A DNA stretch of 64,000 bases from Cyclobacteriaceae bacterium (lineage in GTDB: Bacteria; Bacteroidota; Bacteroidia; Cytophagales; Cyclobacteriaceae): assembly GCA_020436085.1 (NCBI GenBank), contig JAGQYM010000019.1, positions 1 through 64,000 of the forward strand, written 5' to 3'. The position numbers and the translations under genes were made by a program. Shown piece after piece: positions 54,387 through 64,000 of the stretch. Position 1 is the stretch's first letter. Every line of letters starts with the position of its first letter. The notes under the pieces were generated by a model. That model ran no database searches and had not been told where the DNA came from. It worked only from the letters and a program-made list of their open reading frames with translations.

Positions 54387-54433
54387 GTGAACGTTTGCTT
54401 AAATATGTGTAAGCATTAAAACCTGAACTAGTT

Positions 54434-54784
54434 ATGAAAAAACTACTGATACTCCCTCTGTTTCTTGTTTTGATCACCACCATCAACACAGAGGCACAAA
54501 TTTTTAATACTTCACTTACCCTCACCGTTAGAGACGAGCTGGGAAATACTGTGGAAGGCGCAACTGTACAGTTGTATAATACCGAAGCAGATTATCTCGC
54601 TGAGACCAATATTTTTGTTGAAGGTGTGACAGACAAAAAAGGGGTTGTCAAGTTCAAGAAACTAGAGGGCAAGTCTTACTATGTATTGGCAAGAAAGGAT
54701 GATATCAACAATGCCGGTGGGGGCGAACAAATTGGTCAACTTGAAGAAGGTAAGTTCAACAAGGCCACGGTCATCATTCAATAG
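54434..54784 (+). CDS. Exported carboxypeptidase-regulatory-like domain protein
   Basis: The 116-residue product has a signal peptide ending INTEAQ. One beta-sandwich unit follows, with LTVRDELGNTVEGATVQLYNT and GVTDKKGVVKFKKLEGKSYYVLARK, the CarboxypepD_reg/SdrD-B-like pattern. Such domains are structural or binding modules. It is a small stand-alone periplasmic protein; the specific role is unknown. Confidence 0.8.
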   Translation: MKKLLILPLFLVLITTINTEAQIFNTSLTLTVRDELGNTVEGATVQLYNTEADYLAETNIFVEGVTDKKGVVKFKKLEGKSYYVLARKDDINNAGGGEQIGQLEEGKFNKATVIIQ

Positions 54785-54786
54785 GG

Positions 54787-54948
54787 TTATTTGGATGTAA
54801 TTAGCATCACGCCAAAAGCCACGACCACCATCCAAAATTTATAAACTGCGATTGCCGGGATCATTATCACCTGAAGGTCCATCAATACTGCCAGTAGCAC
54901 TATTATTACAGCAATCGCTCGAAGCACAGAACGTGTCTTGTTGCTCAT
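54787..54948 (-). CDS. Small two-helix membrane protein (53 aa)
   Basis: From ATG at 54948 the frame gives MSNKTRSVLRAIAVIIVLLA and a second hydrophobic stretch, KFWMVVVAFGVMLITSK, separated by a short loop. The positive N-terminus is consistent with a small integral membrane protein. It starts 55 bp from the Sua5-type gene, divergently, and ends 3 bp from the preceding convergent gene. No homology is recognised. Confidence 0.6.
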   Translation of the reverse strand: MSNKTRSVLRAIAVIIVLLAVLMDLQVIMIPAIAVYKFWMVVVAFGVMLITSK

Positions 54949-54985
54949 TTTTTAATTCGGGTTAAAATCAGAGCAAAATAGATTT

Positions 54986-54993
54986 TAGCTTTG
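54986..54993 (+). promoter_or_regulatory. Possible -7 element of the Sua5-type gene
   Basis: TAGCTTTG fits TAnnTTTG but lies only 10 bases before the ATG, implying a nearly leaderless mRNA. No -33 TTTG is seen at the right spacing. Confidence 0.3.
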
Positions 54994-55003
54994 AAAAAAT
55001 AAA

Positions 55004-55960
55004 ATGGCGACAAAAGGAATCGACATATCTCTTGCCAAGGCATACCTGGAGGCTGACGAATTGGTGGCAGTGCCAACTGAAACGGTTTATGGTCTCGCGG
55101 GAAATGCACTTCACGCCAAGGCAGTTGCGAAAATCTTCGATGCTAAAAATCGACCATCTTTTGATCCTTTGATTATCCATGTGCCCAATGCTGAGCATCT
55201 TGAACGATACGTTAAAAAAATTCCGAAACAAGCTGAGCAACTCATCAACCATTTCTGGCCCGGACCATTGACAGTGGTGCTCCCTAAAAAGGAGATAATA
55301 CCGGATCTGGTGACAGCCGGATTGGACTCTGTTGGTGTTCGTTGTCCCGATCATCATCTCACGCACCAGTTACTCCGTCAACTTGACTTTCCGTTGGCGG
55401 CACCAAGTGCAAATCCTTTTGGATATGTTAGCCCGACCACCGCAGTACACGTGGAGGAGCAACTTGGGGCTAAAATTCCATACATACTTGATGGAGGGCC
55501 ATGTAAGGTTGGCATTGAATCAACGATTATGGGATTCGAAAACGACAAACCGATTATATATCGAAGAGGCGGAATCTCTAACGAGGCCATCGAGCGAGTT
55601 ATAGGACCTGTAGAATCCAGACTTCATTCTACATCTAACCCCAAAGCCCCAGGTCAGCTTCAGAGTCACTATGCTCCCCGAAAACCTTTCCTGCTTGGAG
55701 ACATTGATCAACTACTAACAACTGTAAAGGGAAAAAAAGTAGGCATTCTCAGATATAAGAAATCGCAGGATCCGGCTGAAAATGAGATAGTCCTCTCTCC
55801 CACTGAAAACATGGCAGAAGCTGCTCAAAATTTATTTGCAGCATTACGGCAACTGGATGCCATGAACATTGACCTCATCATCGCTGAAAAAGTGCCTGAC
55901 ATAGGCATAGGCAAGGCAATCAACGATCGCCTCACTCGAGCAGCTGCCGCCAGCAGTTAG
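55004..55960 (+). CDS. L-threonylcarbamoyladenylate synthase (Sua5/TsaC2 type)
   Basis: The 318-residue enzyme makes threonylcarbamoyl-AMP from Thr, bicarbonate and ATP for t6A37 tRNA modification. The YrdC domain (about 10-205) shows VAVPTETVYGLAGNALHAKAV, KNRPSFDPLIIHV, FWPGPLTVVLPK, APSANPFGYVSPTTA and the loop ESTIMGFE. A C-terminal Sua5 domain (from about 215, APGQLQSHYAPRKP linker) makes it longer than E. coli TsaC (190 residues). Its stop overlaps the convergent amidohydrolase stop by two bases. Confidence 0.95.
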   Translation: MATKGIDISLAKAYLEADELVAVPTETVYGLAGNALHAKAVAKIFDAKNRPSFDPLIIHVPNAEHLERYVKKIPKQAEQLINHFWPGPLTVVLPKKEIIPDLVTAGLDSVGVRCPDHHLTHQLLRQLDFPLAAPSANPFGYVSPTTAVHVEEQLGAKIPYILDGGPCKVGIESTIMGFENDKPIIYRRGGISNEAIERVIGPVESRLHSTSNPKAPGQLQSHYAPRKPFLLGDIDQLLTTVKGKKVGILRYKKSQDPAENEIVLSPTENMAEAAQNLFAALRQLDAMNIDLIIAEKVPDIGIGKAINDRLTRAAAASS

Positions 55961-57951
55961 TAAGACTTCACAGAAATTGCTGAATACAATTTTTCTGGAT
56001 CGTACAACACGCCTTCTTTAATTACTACATCTACCTTTCGGATATCACTGATATTGTTGACAGGGTTTCCATTCACCAGAATCATATCGGCAATTTTCCC
56101 TTTTTGAATTGAACCCAGTTGGTCCAGTTTATTCGCAACCTTTGCCCCATTCCAGGTGGCAATCTTCAGCACTTGAGCGGAAGGAATACCAGCTTTCACA
56201 TATAGCTCAAGCTCGCGTTGGTAAGCAAATCCAGGCATCGCATCTGTGCCTGCAACGATCGTAATTCCACCGTCATACATTTCTTTGATATACCGGAGGC
56301 ATGCTTCATAAGATTTTTTGTACAGTTCTTCTTTCCCGTTGGCTGGAAGCCCTCCGAATGACTGCACTGATCGCTGCGAAGAGGCTGGCAATCTGCCTTT
56401 GATGGCAGCATACACAGGATTCACTTCACCAGGAACACTAGTGAACATTTCTTCAAAAATCGCCACGGTCGGGTCGCTCACAATGTTGTTCTTTTTCATC
56501 TTCGCAAGAAATGATTTGAATTCACTGCTATTGAAGTCAAAATTGGCTGCATTGTCTGCTACCAGTGTGAACCGCTGAGGCGTGCGTGTGTCCTTATCCT
56601 TACCATAAAAATTTAAAAACAGCATGTTGATGTGCTGTATCTCGTTGTACCCTGCATCAATTGCTTCACTCGCTGTCATGTAAGCAGGAATGTGACCACT
56701 TACGCGCATATTATTTTTCTTTGCTTCTGCTGTGATGGTCGAGACCCACTCCGGTTTAATTGAACTGTAAAGTTTTATTTGTGGGTAACCCAGCTTCGCA
56801 TACTTCTTTACACTCTCCACGCCTTCCGCTGCAGACGAAATAATTTCTCCAGTTGGACCAGCATACGGTCCAGCTCCGTCAATAAATCCACACATAGCTG
56901 ATATACGAGGACCCACCAGCTGACCGTTATCAATTTGTTCTTTGGTTTGCACCAGCGAAGTGGTGTTCGCCATATCGCGCACATTAGTAACACCAGCACC
57001 AAGGTGAAGCATACCATCTGAGGGGCCAGAATAATGCACATGCATATCCCACATGCCTGGCATCAAAGTCTTACCTGACCCATCAATAACGGTGTAACCG
57101 CTGGGAACCTTAACAGCACTGGTTTTTCCAACGGCTGTAATCTTTCCACCGGTCGTCAGTACAGTCATTCCATTTTGCATTACCGCTTTCTCTGAATCAA
57201 AAAGATTGACATTGGTGACAGCAATACCATTCGGTTTTGTTGAAAGTGTTGACGGCCATTTTTCAAAATAGGCGTCTTCGACTTTCTTCTGTTCTTCGTA
57301 CAATTTCATTCTCAATGACTCATAGCCGTTCCGGATATTTGAATACCATTCGCTCACATCTCCAACATGATCATTGTCTTCATCCGCCCAAGTGTAGTTT
57401 GGTGTCAGCCCCAACCCTCCAATTTCACACAAGTAGAGTTTTACCGGTTTTCCATTGTTATCAAATGTGTAAGCTTTGTGGCTCAAAAGTTCGGCCGTTC
57501 CACCCGGCAGCACGTCAACTTTTTTATTGGAACTTAGTACAAGTGCTTTGATCAGGTTTCCACCGCTGCCATTGATCGGAGTGTAGAACGCCAGCGTGGA
57601 AATTGACTTTGACGCGTCTTCAGATTCATTCTTCCACGTGGCTTTTCCATTTTCATACCTGAATGATTCTGTCACCTCATTTTTTAGATAGTTCTTTCCG
57701 TTGGCATCAAGAAAAGTCAGGTATCCATTGCTATCCTCTTTGTACCTCGTATGAATCTCTGGTCCCCGCCCCCTGTCATTGAACTCATAGAAACTCTCCT
57801 TAAAACCATCCGCTGTTTGCCAAATTTTCTGAGATCCCGCCTGGCGGTCCCCGAACATTATGGTGTAACGAATAGTGTCACTTTGCGCAGATAAATGGGT
57901 TGCATTTAATACCAGTGCGCAAATCAGAATGAGGAGTGATAGTGATCGCAT
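55957..57951 (-). CDS. Exported amidohydrolase-family protein
   Basis: The ATG at 57951 gives MRSLSLLILICALVLNATHLSAQ; a longer frame adds 14 residues before it. The 664-residue protein has an extra beta domain (about 25-240) followed by an amidohydrolase barrel: LMPGMWDMHVHYSG (metal-binding HxH), SGHIPAYMTASEAIDAGYNEIQHINM (His ligands), VAGTDAMPGF (catalytic Asp), and IADMILVNGNPVNNISDIRKV as the closing composite domain. Periplasmic members are imidazolonepropionase- or dipeptidase-like; the substrate is unknown. Confidence 0.9.
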   Translation of the reverse strand: MRSLSLLILICALVLNATHLSAQSDTIRYTIMFGDRQAGSQKIWQTADGFKESFYEFNDRGRGPEIHTRYKEDSNGYLTFLDANGKNYLKNEVTESFRYENGKATWKNESEDASKSISTLAFYTPINGSGGNLIKALVLSSNKKVDVLPGGTAELLSHKAYTFDNNGKPVKLYLCEIGGLGLTPNYTWADEDNDHVGDVSEWYSNIRNGYESLRMKLYEEQKKVEDAYFEKWPSTLSTKPNGIAVTNVNLFDSEKAVMQNGMTVLTTGGKITAVGKTSAVKVPSGYTVIDGSGKTLMPGMWDMHVHYSGPSDGMLHLGAGVTNVRDMANTTSLVQTKEQIDNGQLVGPRISAMCGFIDGAGPYAGPTGEIISSAAEGVESVKKYAKLGYPQIKLYSSIKPEWVSTITAEAKKNNMRVSGHIPAYMTASEAIDAGYNEIQHINMLFLNFYGKDKDTRTPQRFTLVADNAANFDFNSSEFKSFLAKMKKNNIVSDPTVAIFEEMFTSVPGEVNPVYAAIKGRLPASSQRSVQSFGGLPANGKEELYKKSYEACLRYIKEMYDGGITIVAGTDAMPGFAYQRELELYVKAGIPSAQVLKIATWNGAKVANKLDQLGSIQKGKIADMILVNGNPVNNISDIRKVDVVIKEGVLYDPEKLYSAISVKSY

Positions 57952-58056
57952 ACGATTGAAATTTTTGTACGGTGGGAAAGTTATAATTTTCAAGGTGATA
58001 ACCCTACGGTGATTTGATTAGTTGTTATCTTAATTCTTCAAATTAAAATATTTCAT

Positions 58057-59148
58057 ATGCCCAAGTTGTTGGTATTGACCGGTGGCGGAGACTGTCCGGG
58101 ATTAAACGCAGTGATACGAGGAATAGTAAAGCGGTCGCAAAAGGAAAAAGACTGGGAAGTGTACGGCAGTATCGAAGCATTCAATGGAGTGTTTAGGGAA
58201 CCAAACGAGCTGGTAAAACTCACCAGGCGGAGAATTGCCGGAATTCATGTGAAGGGCGGCACCATTCTTAAAACAACCAACAAATCCAACCCCATCAAGT
58301 ACCCGGTAGAAATGCCTGATGGCACGATTAAATTCGAGGATCGTTCCGATGAACTGGTTACAAAACTCAAAAGACTAGGCTTCGATGCAGTAATCAATAT
58401 CGGTGGAGACGGTTCTCAGAAAATATCAAAGACTTTATTCGATAAAGGGATACCTATAATCGGTGTGCCAAAGACGATCGACAATGACCTGTCAGCTACC
58501 GACATGACTTTTGGGTTTCAAACGGCCGTTCAAATTGCGACTGACAGTTTCGACAAACTTGTCACCACCGCTGAAAGTCACCATCGCGTGATGATCATGG
58601 AAGTAATGGGAAGAGACGCTGGATGGATAGCACTGTACGCAGCAATAGCTGGAGGTGCTGAAATATGTCTCATTCCGGAAATACCCTATGACTTGAATAA
58701 AGTACTCAAACGCATCGAATCTCGCTACAAGAATGGCAGAGGGTTCGTGAACATTGTGGTGGCTGAAGGCGCAAAACCCAAAGACGGAGCTGCCACATTT
58801 TCAAAAGCAGCAAAGGGATCGGAGCATGTCAAACTAGGTGGAGTGGCTTTCACACTCTCGCATCAATTGCGGGAGGCAGGATGCAAAGCTGAAATCAGGG
58901 AAACAGTATTGGGGCACATCATTCGAGGAGGAACTCCGATCGCATTCGATCGCGTGTTGGCCAGCTTGTTTGGCGTAAAAGCCTTTGAGATGGTTTTGGA
59001 TAAAGAATTTGGAAAAATGGTCTCTTTCAAAAACAACGACATCACCACGGTATCTTTGGAGGAAGCCACTCGCAAATACAATTTTGTTGACCCTGATTCT
59101 AACCTTGTAAAGGCAGCGCGAGGACTCGGAATAAGTTTTGGCGCCTAG
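58057..59148 (+). CDS. 6-phosphofructokinase
   Basis: The 363-residue phosphofructokinase has [25 protein letters not shown] (116-120) and PKTIDND (138-144). Gly119, at the E. coli position 104, is the ATP-type residue, while Lys139, at position 124, is the residue found in PPi-type enzymes. This Gly/Lys combination occurs in a group of ATP-using enzymes such as those of actinomycetes, so the phosphoryl donor is probably ATP but needs assay. It is followed 52 bp later by pgk; both are glycolytic. Confidence 0.92.
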   Translation: MPKLLVLTGGGDCPGLNAVIRGIVKRSQKEKDWEVYGSIEAFNGVFREPNELVKLTRRRIAGIHVKGGTILKTTNKSNPIKYPVEMPDGTIKFEDRSDELVTKLKRLGFDAVINIGGDGSQKISKTLFDKGIPIIGVPKTIDNDLSATDMTFGFQTAVQIATDSFDKLVTTAESHHRVMIMEVMGRDAGWIALYAAIAGGAEICLIPEIPYDLNKVLKRIESRYKNGRGFVNIVVAEGAKPKDGAATFSKAAKGSEHVKLGGVAFTLSHQLREAGCKAEIRETVLGHIIRGGTPIAFDRVLASLFGVKAFEMVLDKEFGKMVSFKNNDITTVSLEEATRKYNFVDPDSNLVKAARGLGISFGA

Positions 59149-59200
59149 GCATCAATTGCACAATGTTATTATTTTCGCATCCGACTTTGATCAAAGCATT

Positions 59201-60388
59201 ATGAAAACTATCAACGACATCAATTTTTCAAATAAAAAAGCTCTCATCCGTGTGGATTTCAATGTTCCATTGGATAAGAAAACGTTTGCAGTAACAGATG
59301 ACAACCGTATCCGGGCCACTATTCCAACTTTGAAAAAAATCCTCAGCGATGGTGGAAGCTGTGTTTTGATGTCGCACCTGGGTAGACCGAAAGAAGGGCC
59401 TGAAGAAAAATATTCACTCAAGCACACGATCGCGACAACTGAAAAACTTTTAGGGACAAAGGTGCATTTTGCAGGCGACTGCATTGGGGCTGAGGCAGAA
59501 CAAAAAGCTACTGCTCTTAAATCAGGTGAAGTTTTACTGCTTGAAAATCTTCGATTTCATAAAGAGGAAGAAAAGGGTGATAATGACTTCGCTGAAAAAC
59601 TTTCTAAGCTAGGTGATGTGTATGTAAACGATGCCTTTGGCACAGCCCATCGCGCTCACGCCTCTACAACTATTGTCGCTCAGTTCTTCAATGAAAAATG
59701 CGCTGGTCTGGTAATGGCTGCGGAGCTAGAGAATGCTAAAAAAGTTTTAGAGAATGCAGAAAAACCGTTCACAGCAATTATGGGCGGTGCTAAAATCTCG
59801 GATAAGATCTTGATCATAGAGCAACTGCTTAACAAAGTAGATAACCTCATCATTGGAGGTGGAATGGCATATACATTCTTTAAAGCCATGGGCGGAAGTG
59901 TAGGAAACTCACTGGTTGAAGCTGACAAACTCGAACTTGCCAAAGAATTGATTCAAAAAGCAAAAAGCAAAGGTGTCGAATTACACCTGCCCATAGATTC
60001 AATCATCGCAGACAAATTTGATGCAGATGCCAACACTGACACTGCTATCAATCACGGAATTAAAGACGGCTGGATGGGGCTTGATATCGGACCTCAAGCC
60101 AGAGAGGTTTTTAGCAAGGTGGTTCTGGGATCAAAAACGATTTTATGGAACGGACCGATGGGAGTATTCGAAATGAAAAAATTTGAGGGTGGAACGAAGA
60201 CAATTGCTGAAGCAGTTGTGAAGGCAACTGAGAACGGTGCCTTTTCTCTCATCGGTGGTGGTGACTCTGCCGCAGCTGTGGCTAAATTTGGGTTCAATGA
60301 TAAGGTGAGTTACGTTTCAACAGGTGGTGGCGCTCTGCTCGAATACTTCGAAGGAAAAGTTCTTCCTGGTGTAGCCGCTCTCGGCTAG
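59201..60388 (+). CDS. pgk: Phosphoglycerate kinase
   Basis: The ATG at 59201 ([24 protein letters not shown]) is the conserved start; the longer frame is rejected. The 395-residue enzyme transfers phosphate from 1,3-bisphosphoglycerate to ADP. Marks are [44 protein letters not shown], and the nucleotide loop [14 protein letters not shown] near the C-terminus. Length is normal. The gene shares CTAG with the convergent recQ stop. Confidence 0.98.
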   Translation: MKTINDINFSNKKALIRVDFNVPLDKKTFAVTDDNRIRATIPTLKKILSDGGSCVLMSHLGRPKEGPEEKYSLKHTIATTEKLLGTKVHFAGDCIGAEAEQKATALKSGEVLLLENLRFHKEEEKGDNDFAEKLSKLGDVYVNDAFGTAHRAHASTTIVAQFFNEKCAGLVMAAELENAKKVLENAEKPFTAIMGGAKISDKILIIEQLLNKVDNLIIGGGMAYTFFKAMGGSVGNSLVEADKLELAKELIQKAKSKGVELHLPIDSIIADKFDADANTDTAINHGIKDGWMGLDIGPQAREVFSKVVLGSKTILWNGPMGVFEMKKFEGGTKTIAEAVVKATENGAFSLIGGGDSAAAVAKFGFNDKVSYVSTGGGALLEYFEGKVLPGVAALG

Positions 60389-62292
60389 CTTACCACCCGA
60401 AGCACCCAGTACTCATCATATTTGATTTCATTGCTGTCGAGCATTTCACGAATTACGTCAACGAGCAAATCGTGATCGTCCGGATTTACTGCTTTCTCCA
60501 GTTCATCTGAAGTCATTGCCTTTTCACGAAGAAGGACGAGAATCTGATCGTGATAATCTTTAACTGCCAGCTTATTTTCATTCTTTTTTCTATCAAGGCA
60601 AACATCGCAAACTCCGCAGGTACCAAAAGTTTCTTCATCAAAATAAGATTGAATTACCTGCGTTCTGCAGCGGTGTGTCTGCAGTACATAGTCGATCATC
60701 GACTCCATTTTATCCAGCGCCAATTTTCTTCGCTCTTCCAACTTTGCATGGTCAACCGGCAATCGCTGAGCATCCTGTCTTGCCAACAAAAATGTCATTT
60801 GCGGCTTATCCGAAGCCGGCTCGTAGTGGAGAAACTGCATTTTGTGAAGTTGCTCAAGCGCTACCTTCGTTTCCTGAAGCGACCATTTAATTGAGCGACC
60901 GATTGCGCTCTCTGAGATGTTCACGAAAGCTGAAAATAATTCTGCCCCATACATTCTCAATAACGATTTGATTAAAAGATCAAAGTGAACGTTGGCAACC
61001 TGAAATTCATAAAGCTTCTTCTTATCTACCTGAAAGTGAACACGTGATGGCCGATAAAAACTTTCATTTAACTGAATCAACCCTTGTTCTTCAAGTTTCT
61101 TTATCGCTGCGAACGTGGTGAGTGGGCCTAACTGATAACGCTTTGTAAATTCATTGATATCAAAATCGAAACTCTCACCCATTGCACTACCTTCAGCCAA
61201 CTGTAGATAGTTTGCAATCGCCTGGTATGTATTCTTTAAAACGTTAACCGAAGGCTGACCTTCCGTTACTTTATCTCGCAAGTTTTTTACATCAATAGGA
61301 TGATAAATAACCACAGCATACGAACGGTGACCATCTCTTCCAGCTCGACCAGCCTCCTGATAGTAGGCTTCAAGCGTTTCAGGTAAATCAAAGTGAACCA
61401 CAGTTCTAACATCACCTTTGTCGATGCCCATGCCAAAGGCATTGGTAGCCACCATCACTCTTTTGGCTCCATTTATCCACTGCTTCTGATTCTCACTTCT
61501 CTGCTGAGCTGTTAATCCCGCATGATAGTAAGTGGCAGCGATGTTACTTTTTGAAAGCCAATTTGCAAGTTGCTCCGTTGCTCTTCTTGATCGCACGTAC
61601 ACTATTGCCGACCCGTTTACCTTTTGCAGAACCTGCAATAGAAGCTTGTCTTTGTTTTCGGTTTTCCTGGCAACGAAAGACAAATTGGGTCTGGCAAAAC
61701 TTTTCTGAAAAAGTTTAGGCTCTCTCAACTCAAGCTTTTCGGCAATATCTTCACGCACTTGTTTCGTTGCGGTGGCCGTTAGCGCCATAAACGGAACATC
61801 TGACTTAGTTTCTCTCAATGAAGAGATCAACAAATAGGGAGGTCGGAAATCATAACCCCACTGTGAAATACAATGCGCCTCGTCAATTGCAATCAGGTTT
61901 ACTTTGATTTTTTGAAGGCGTTCACGAAAAAGATCCGTTTGAATCCGTTCTGGCGACAGATAAAGGAATTTGATTTTGCCATACGCGCAATTATCTAGCG
62001 TGATATCTAACTCACTACGACTCATCCCCGAGTGTATCGCAACAGCCGATATGTTCCTTCGCTTTAGCTGTTCGACCTGATCTTCCATTAGCGCAATCAA
62101 AGGGGTAACAACCAAACACAACCCTTCAGTCATCATAGCGGGCACCTGAAAGCAGACCGACTTGCCTCCACCGGTTGGCAACAACGCGACAACGTCATGC
62201 CCGGCCAACACCGCCTCAACGATTTCTCTTTGTGGAGGCCTGAAGTGATCGTAGCCCCAATATCTCTTTAATACTTGATCAGCAGTCTCCAA
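60385..62292 (-). CDS. RecQ-family ATP-dependent DNA helicase
   Basis: The 635-residue superfamily-2 helicase has Walker [33 protein letters not shown] and [10 protein letters not shown]. After the helicase core comes a winged-helix-like stretch (about 385-480, [18 protein letters not shown]). Near residue 560 is a Cys cluster, [13 protein letters not shown]. In E. coli RecQ the zinc module directly follows the core and precedes the winged helix, so the order here differs. No HRDC domain is visible. The start is TTG preceded by GGAGG. Confidence 0.93.
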   Translation of the reverse strand: METADQVLKRYWGYDHFRPPQREIVEAVLAGHDVVALLPTGGGKSVCFQVPAMMTEGLCLVVTPLIALMEDQVEQLKRRNISAVAIHSGMSRSELDITLDNCAYGKIKFLYLSPERIQTDLFRERLQKIKVNLIAIDEAHCISQWGYDFRPPYLLISSLRETKSDVPFMALTATATKQVREDIAEKLELREPKLFQKSFARPNLSFVARKTENKDKLLLQVLQKVNGSAIVYVRSRRATEQLANWLSKSNIAATYYHAGLTAQQRSENQKQWINGAKRVMVATNAFGMGIDKGDVRTVVHFDLPETLEAYYQEAGRAGRDGHRSYAVVIYHPIDVKNLRDKVTEGQPSVNVLKNTYQAIANYLQLAEGSAMGESFDFDINEFTKRYQLGPLTTFAAIKKLEEQGLIQLNESFYRPSRVHFQVDKKKLYEFQVANVHFDLLIKSLLRMYGAELFSAFVNISESAIGRSIKWSLQETKVALEQLHKMQFLHYEPASDKPQMTFLLARQDAQRLPVDHAKLEERRKLALDKMESMIDYVLQTHRCRTQVIQSYFDEETFGTCGVCDVCLDRKKNENKLAVKDYHDQILVLLREKAMTSDELEKAVNPDDHDLLVDVIREMLDSNEIKYDEYWVLRVVS

Positions 62293-62301
62293 GCTTACCT
62301 C

Positions 62302-63075
62302 CTACCAAGAAAGTTTTTCTTTGTTCAGGAACGCAGCAATTCCACGTTTGCAGTCTTCTGTGGCACGCGCATTTGCATTCATTTCGGCAGCATAATTAAG
62401 ACCCTCATCAAGAGACATGGATTGAACCTCGGCAATCATCTTCTTCGTAAGCTCCAATGACTTAGAGGAGTTGCCGGTAACCAATCGTTGAGCAAAGGCT
62501 CTAACCTCGCCTTCAATTTTGTCTGATTCCGCAACAAAATTTACCAATCCCATCGACACCGCATCATTACCTGTGATGAGTTCTCCACCCAGCAGGAGCT
62601 GCCGGGCACGCTGTTCACCTATCTTTCGCAACAAAAACACCATTACGATCGCGGGCACAAATCCAATTCTAACTTCAGTGTATCCGAGCTTGGCTTGGGG
62701 CACAACAAAAGAAAAATCACACACAGTAGCCAGCCCACATCCTCCGGCCAATGCGTGCCCTTGAATTTGCGCGATCACTACTTTTTTTAGGGTGTATATC
62801 TGACGAAATAGTTCCATCAGGTGCTTTGAGTCATCCAGGTTCTCCTGATGTGTATTGTTTTGCAATTTTTGAAGTGACTCCAAATCTGCACCGGAACAGA
62901 ATACATCTCCATTGGCCTTTAAGACAATTGCTTTCACTGATGAGTCTTGTTCCGCCTGGCTCAATCTCTCTTTAAGTGCCGACACCAACTCTGAGTTCAA
63001 AGCGTTCTTTTTCTCAGGCCGGTTAAGCGTTAGAAAGCACACTCTGTCACTCACTTCATACAATACATTATCCAT
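62302..63075 (-). CDS. Enoyl-CoA hydratase/isomerase family protein
   Basis: The 257-residue crotonase has the CoA/oxyanion motif FCSGADLESL and AGGCGLATVCDFSF, and a catalytic Glu in LGYTEVRIGFVPAIV. The pattern resembles methylglutaconyl-CoA hydratases of leucine breakdown (LiuC-like), but specificity cannot be set from sequence alone. It lies 9 bp before recQ and 2 bp after comEC on the same strand. Confidence 0.92.
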   Translation of the reverse strand: MDNVLYEVSDRVCFLTLNRPEKKNALNSELVSALKERLSQAEQDSSVKAIVLKANGDVFCSGADLESLQKLQNNTHQENLDDSKHLMELFRQIYTLKKVVIAQIQGHALAGGCGLATVCDFSFVVPQAKLGYTEVRIGFVPAIVMVFLLRKIGEQRARQLLLGGELITGNDAVSMGLVNFVAESDKIEGEVRAFAQRLVTGNSSKSLELTKKMIAEVQSMSLDEGLNYAAEMNANARATEDCKRGIAAFLNKEKLSW

Positions 63076-63077
63076 GT

Positions 63078-64000
63078 TTAGAAAATTTTAAGAAATGCAC
63101 CCTCGTGAAGTACAGAGTGCACCCGATCATTGTCCTCACTGTTTAACTGATATGCAATATAGGGCGAATAGGTGCTATCTAAAATCAGCTGATCAAACTG
63201 AACAACATCGGTGATCTCTTCCAACTTCCGAAAAGCATTATTACCCACTACCAGATAATCAAGTTTCAGACCCGTTGGCGAAGAGCCAATTGGACCAGAT
63301 AACACGCCTATCGTTTTACCGTTTTTAAAATAAACTTGAAGGGGCCGTTTCGATTTATCTACCACCGTTACATCGATGAATCTTACTTCCGAAACCAATC
63401 TTGTTGGCCTGATATGAAAGCGAATTCTCTCAGCATCATTACTCAATACCGAGTCACAAACAAATCGAGAAGTTCCCTTAGATATCCATTCGATGGCGCG
63501 ATGTCCTGGTATGTTGTAAACTAAAAATTGATCCTGACGAGCCGCAATTTGAAAATGCGACCATTGAAGCAATGAAAACATAAACGCGCAAGAAAACGCA
63601 CCCAGTAAATAATAAAAGCTTCTGCGATAGCTCAACAGCACTAAGAAAGCGATGACGCCCATCAACAACCAACATTGGGTCGTGTTGATATAAACGTTTT
63701 CCAACAGACTATACGGTAGACTTTCAAATGTGAATACTCCATAGTTCAAGATCTTGATTGACCACTGAAGCACAAACGCAAACACATCGGAAAGAAATGG
63801 AATTGAGTTTGACGCCAGCAACAAAAGGCTTGTAACTAAAACCACAAAGGCCCCCGGGATCACAAATAAGTTTGACACCAGGAAATAGACTGGAAACTGA
63901 TGGAAGTAAAGAAGCCCCAACGAAAAGGTTGAGAGCTGTGCGGCAATGGATACACAGGAAATATTCCAAACCCAATCCACAAGGCGATTTGACGGCTCAA
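63078..64000 (-). CDS. comEC: ComEC/Rec2 competence protein, C-terminal part (runs off right edge)
   Basis: The frame stays open to the window edge (upstream residues EPSNRLVDW...), so the GTG at 63980 is internal and the gene is incomplete at its 5' end. Visible are SCVSIAAQLSTFSLGLLYFHQFPVYFLVSNLFVIPGA, part of the conserved competence channel domain, further membrane helices to about residue 160 of the visible part, and a soluble C-terminal domain without clear beta-lactamase His motifs. The role is DNA uptake across the inner membrane. Confidence 0.85.
   Translation of the reverse strand, partial: EPSNRLVDWVWNISCVSIAAQLSTFSLGLLYFHQFPVYFLVSNLFVIPGAFVVLVTSLLLLASNSIPFLSDVFAFVLQWSIKILNYGVFTFESLPYSLLENVYINTTQCWLLMGVIAFLVLLSYRRSFYYLLGAFSCAFMFSLLQWSHFQIAARQDQFLVYNIPGHRAIEWISKGTSRFVCDSVLSNDAERIRFHIRPTRLVSEVRFIDVTVVDKSKRPLQVYFKNGKTIGVLSGPIGSSPTGLKLDYLVVGNNAFRKLEEITDVVQFDQLILDSTYSPYIAYQLNSEDNDRVHSVLHEGAFLKIF

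Overview
This is a chromosomal segment from a member of the Bacteroidota, most likely of the Cytophagales. The evidence is a PorP/SprF-type type IX secretion (T9SS) membrane protein beside a 1,731-residue surface protein with a gliding-motility-type C-terminal domain, many lipoproteins with short Cys-terminated signals, DUF2911 and DUF885 proteins, and promoters of the TTTG-N20-TAnnTTTG type. No phage, insertion sequence, integrase or CRISPR array is visible. The genus cannot be named from sequence alone.

Left region (1-15.3 kb, all minus strand). A tight operon encodes an outer-membrane beta-barrel, a fibronectin-III (FN3) protein interrupted by an in-frame amber codon, an Ig-like lipoprotein, a secreted helical protein, an IPT/NHL-propeller lipoprotein, and a 1,366-residue exported protein with an internal HExxH metallopeptidase-like domain and a C-terminal lysozyme-like segment. 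A further exported protein then starts on the overlapping TAATG and leaves the window. This is the most novel-looking system here and resembles a surface-delivered effector locus. Upstream lies a FN3/NHL lipoprotein gene bracketed by REP-like palindromic repeats.

Middle (15.3-34.5 kb). In order come tRNA-Cys with its terminator and a probable tRNA remnant, rpsA, an ABC ATPase-TolC pair, small exported enzymes, TPR and HD proteins, a thioredoxin-like protein, a MacB/FtsX-type permease, a YkgJ-type Cys-cluster protein, an MGMT-like protein, a RibD/DHFR-like reductase and a WYL regulator. They are followed by galactokinase and a yfhO-type membrane protein gene broken by a one-base frameshift.

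Molybdenum cofactor region (34.6-40.4 kb). moaA, moaD, moaE, mobA, moaC and moeA lie in several divergent units. A glycerate kinase gene overlaps the end of moeA.

Right region (40.4-64 kb). This holds a DUF885 lipoprotein, ffh, a DUF2911 protein, an alpha/beta hydrolase followed by a RimK peptide-ligase module (retropepsin-like protease, rimK, AstE-like deacylase), the divergent PorP/SprF and giant T9SS-cargo pair, a Sua5-type tRNA-modification gene, an amidohydrolase, phosphofructokinase and phosphoglycerate kinase. A minus-strand comEC-enoyl-CoA hydratase-recQ run closes the window, with comEC cut by the right edge. Several single-helix small proteins were found by hand translation of intergenic DNA.
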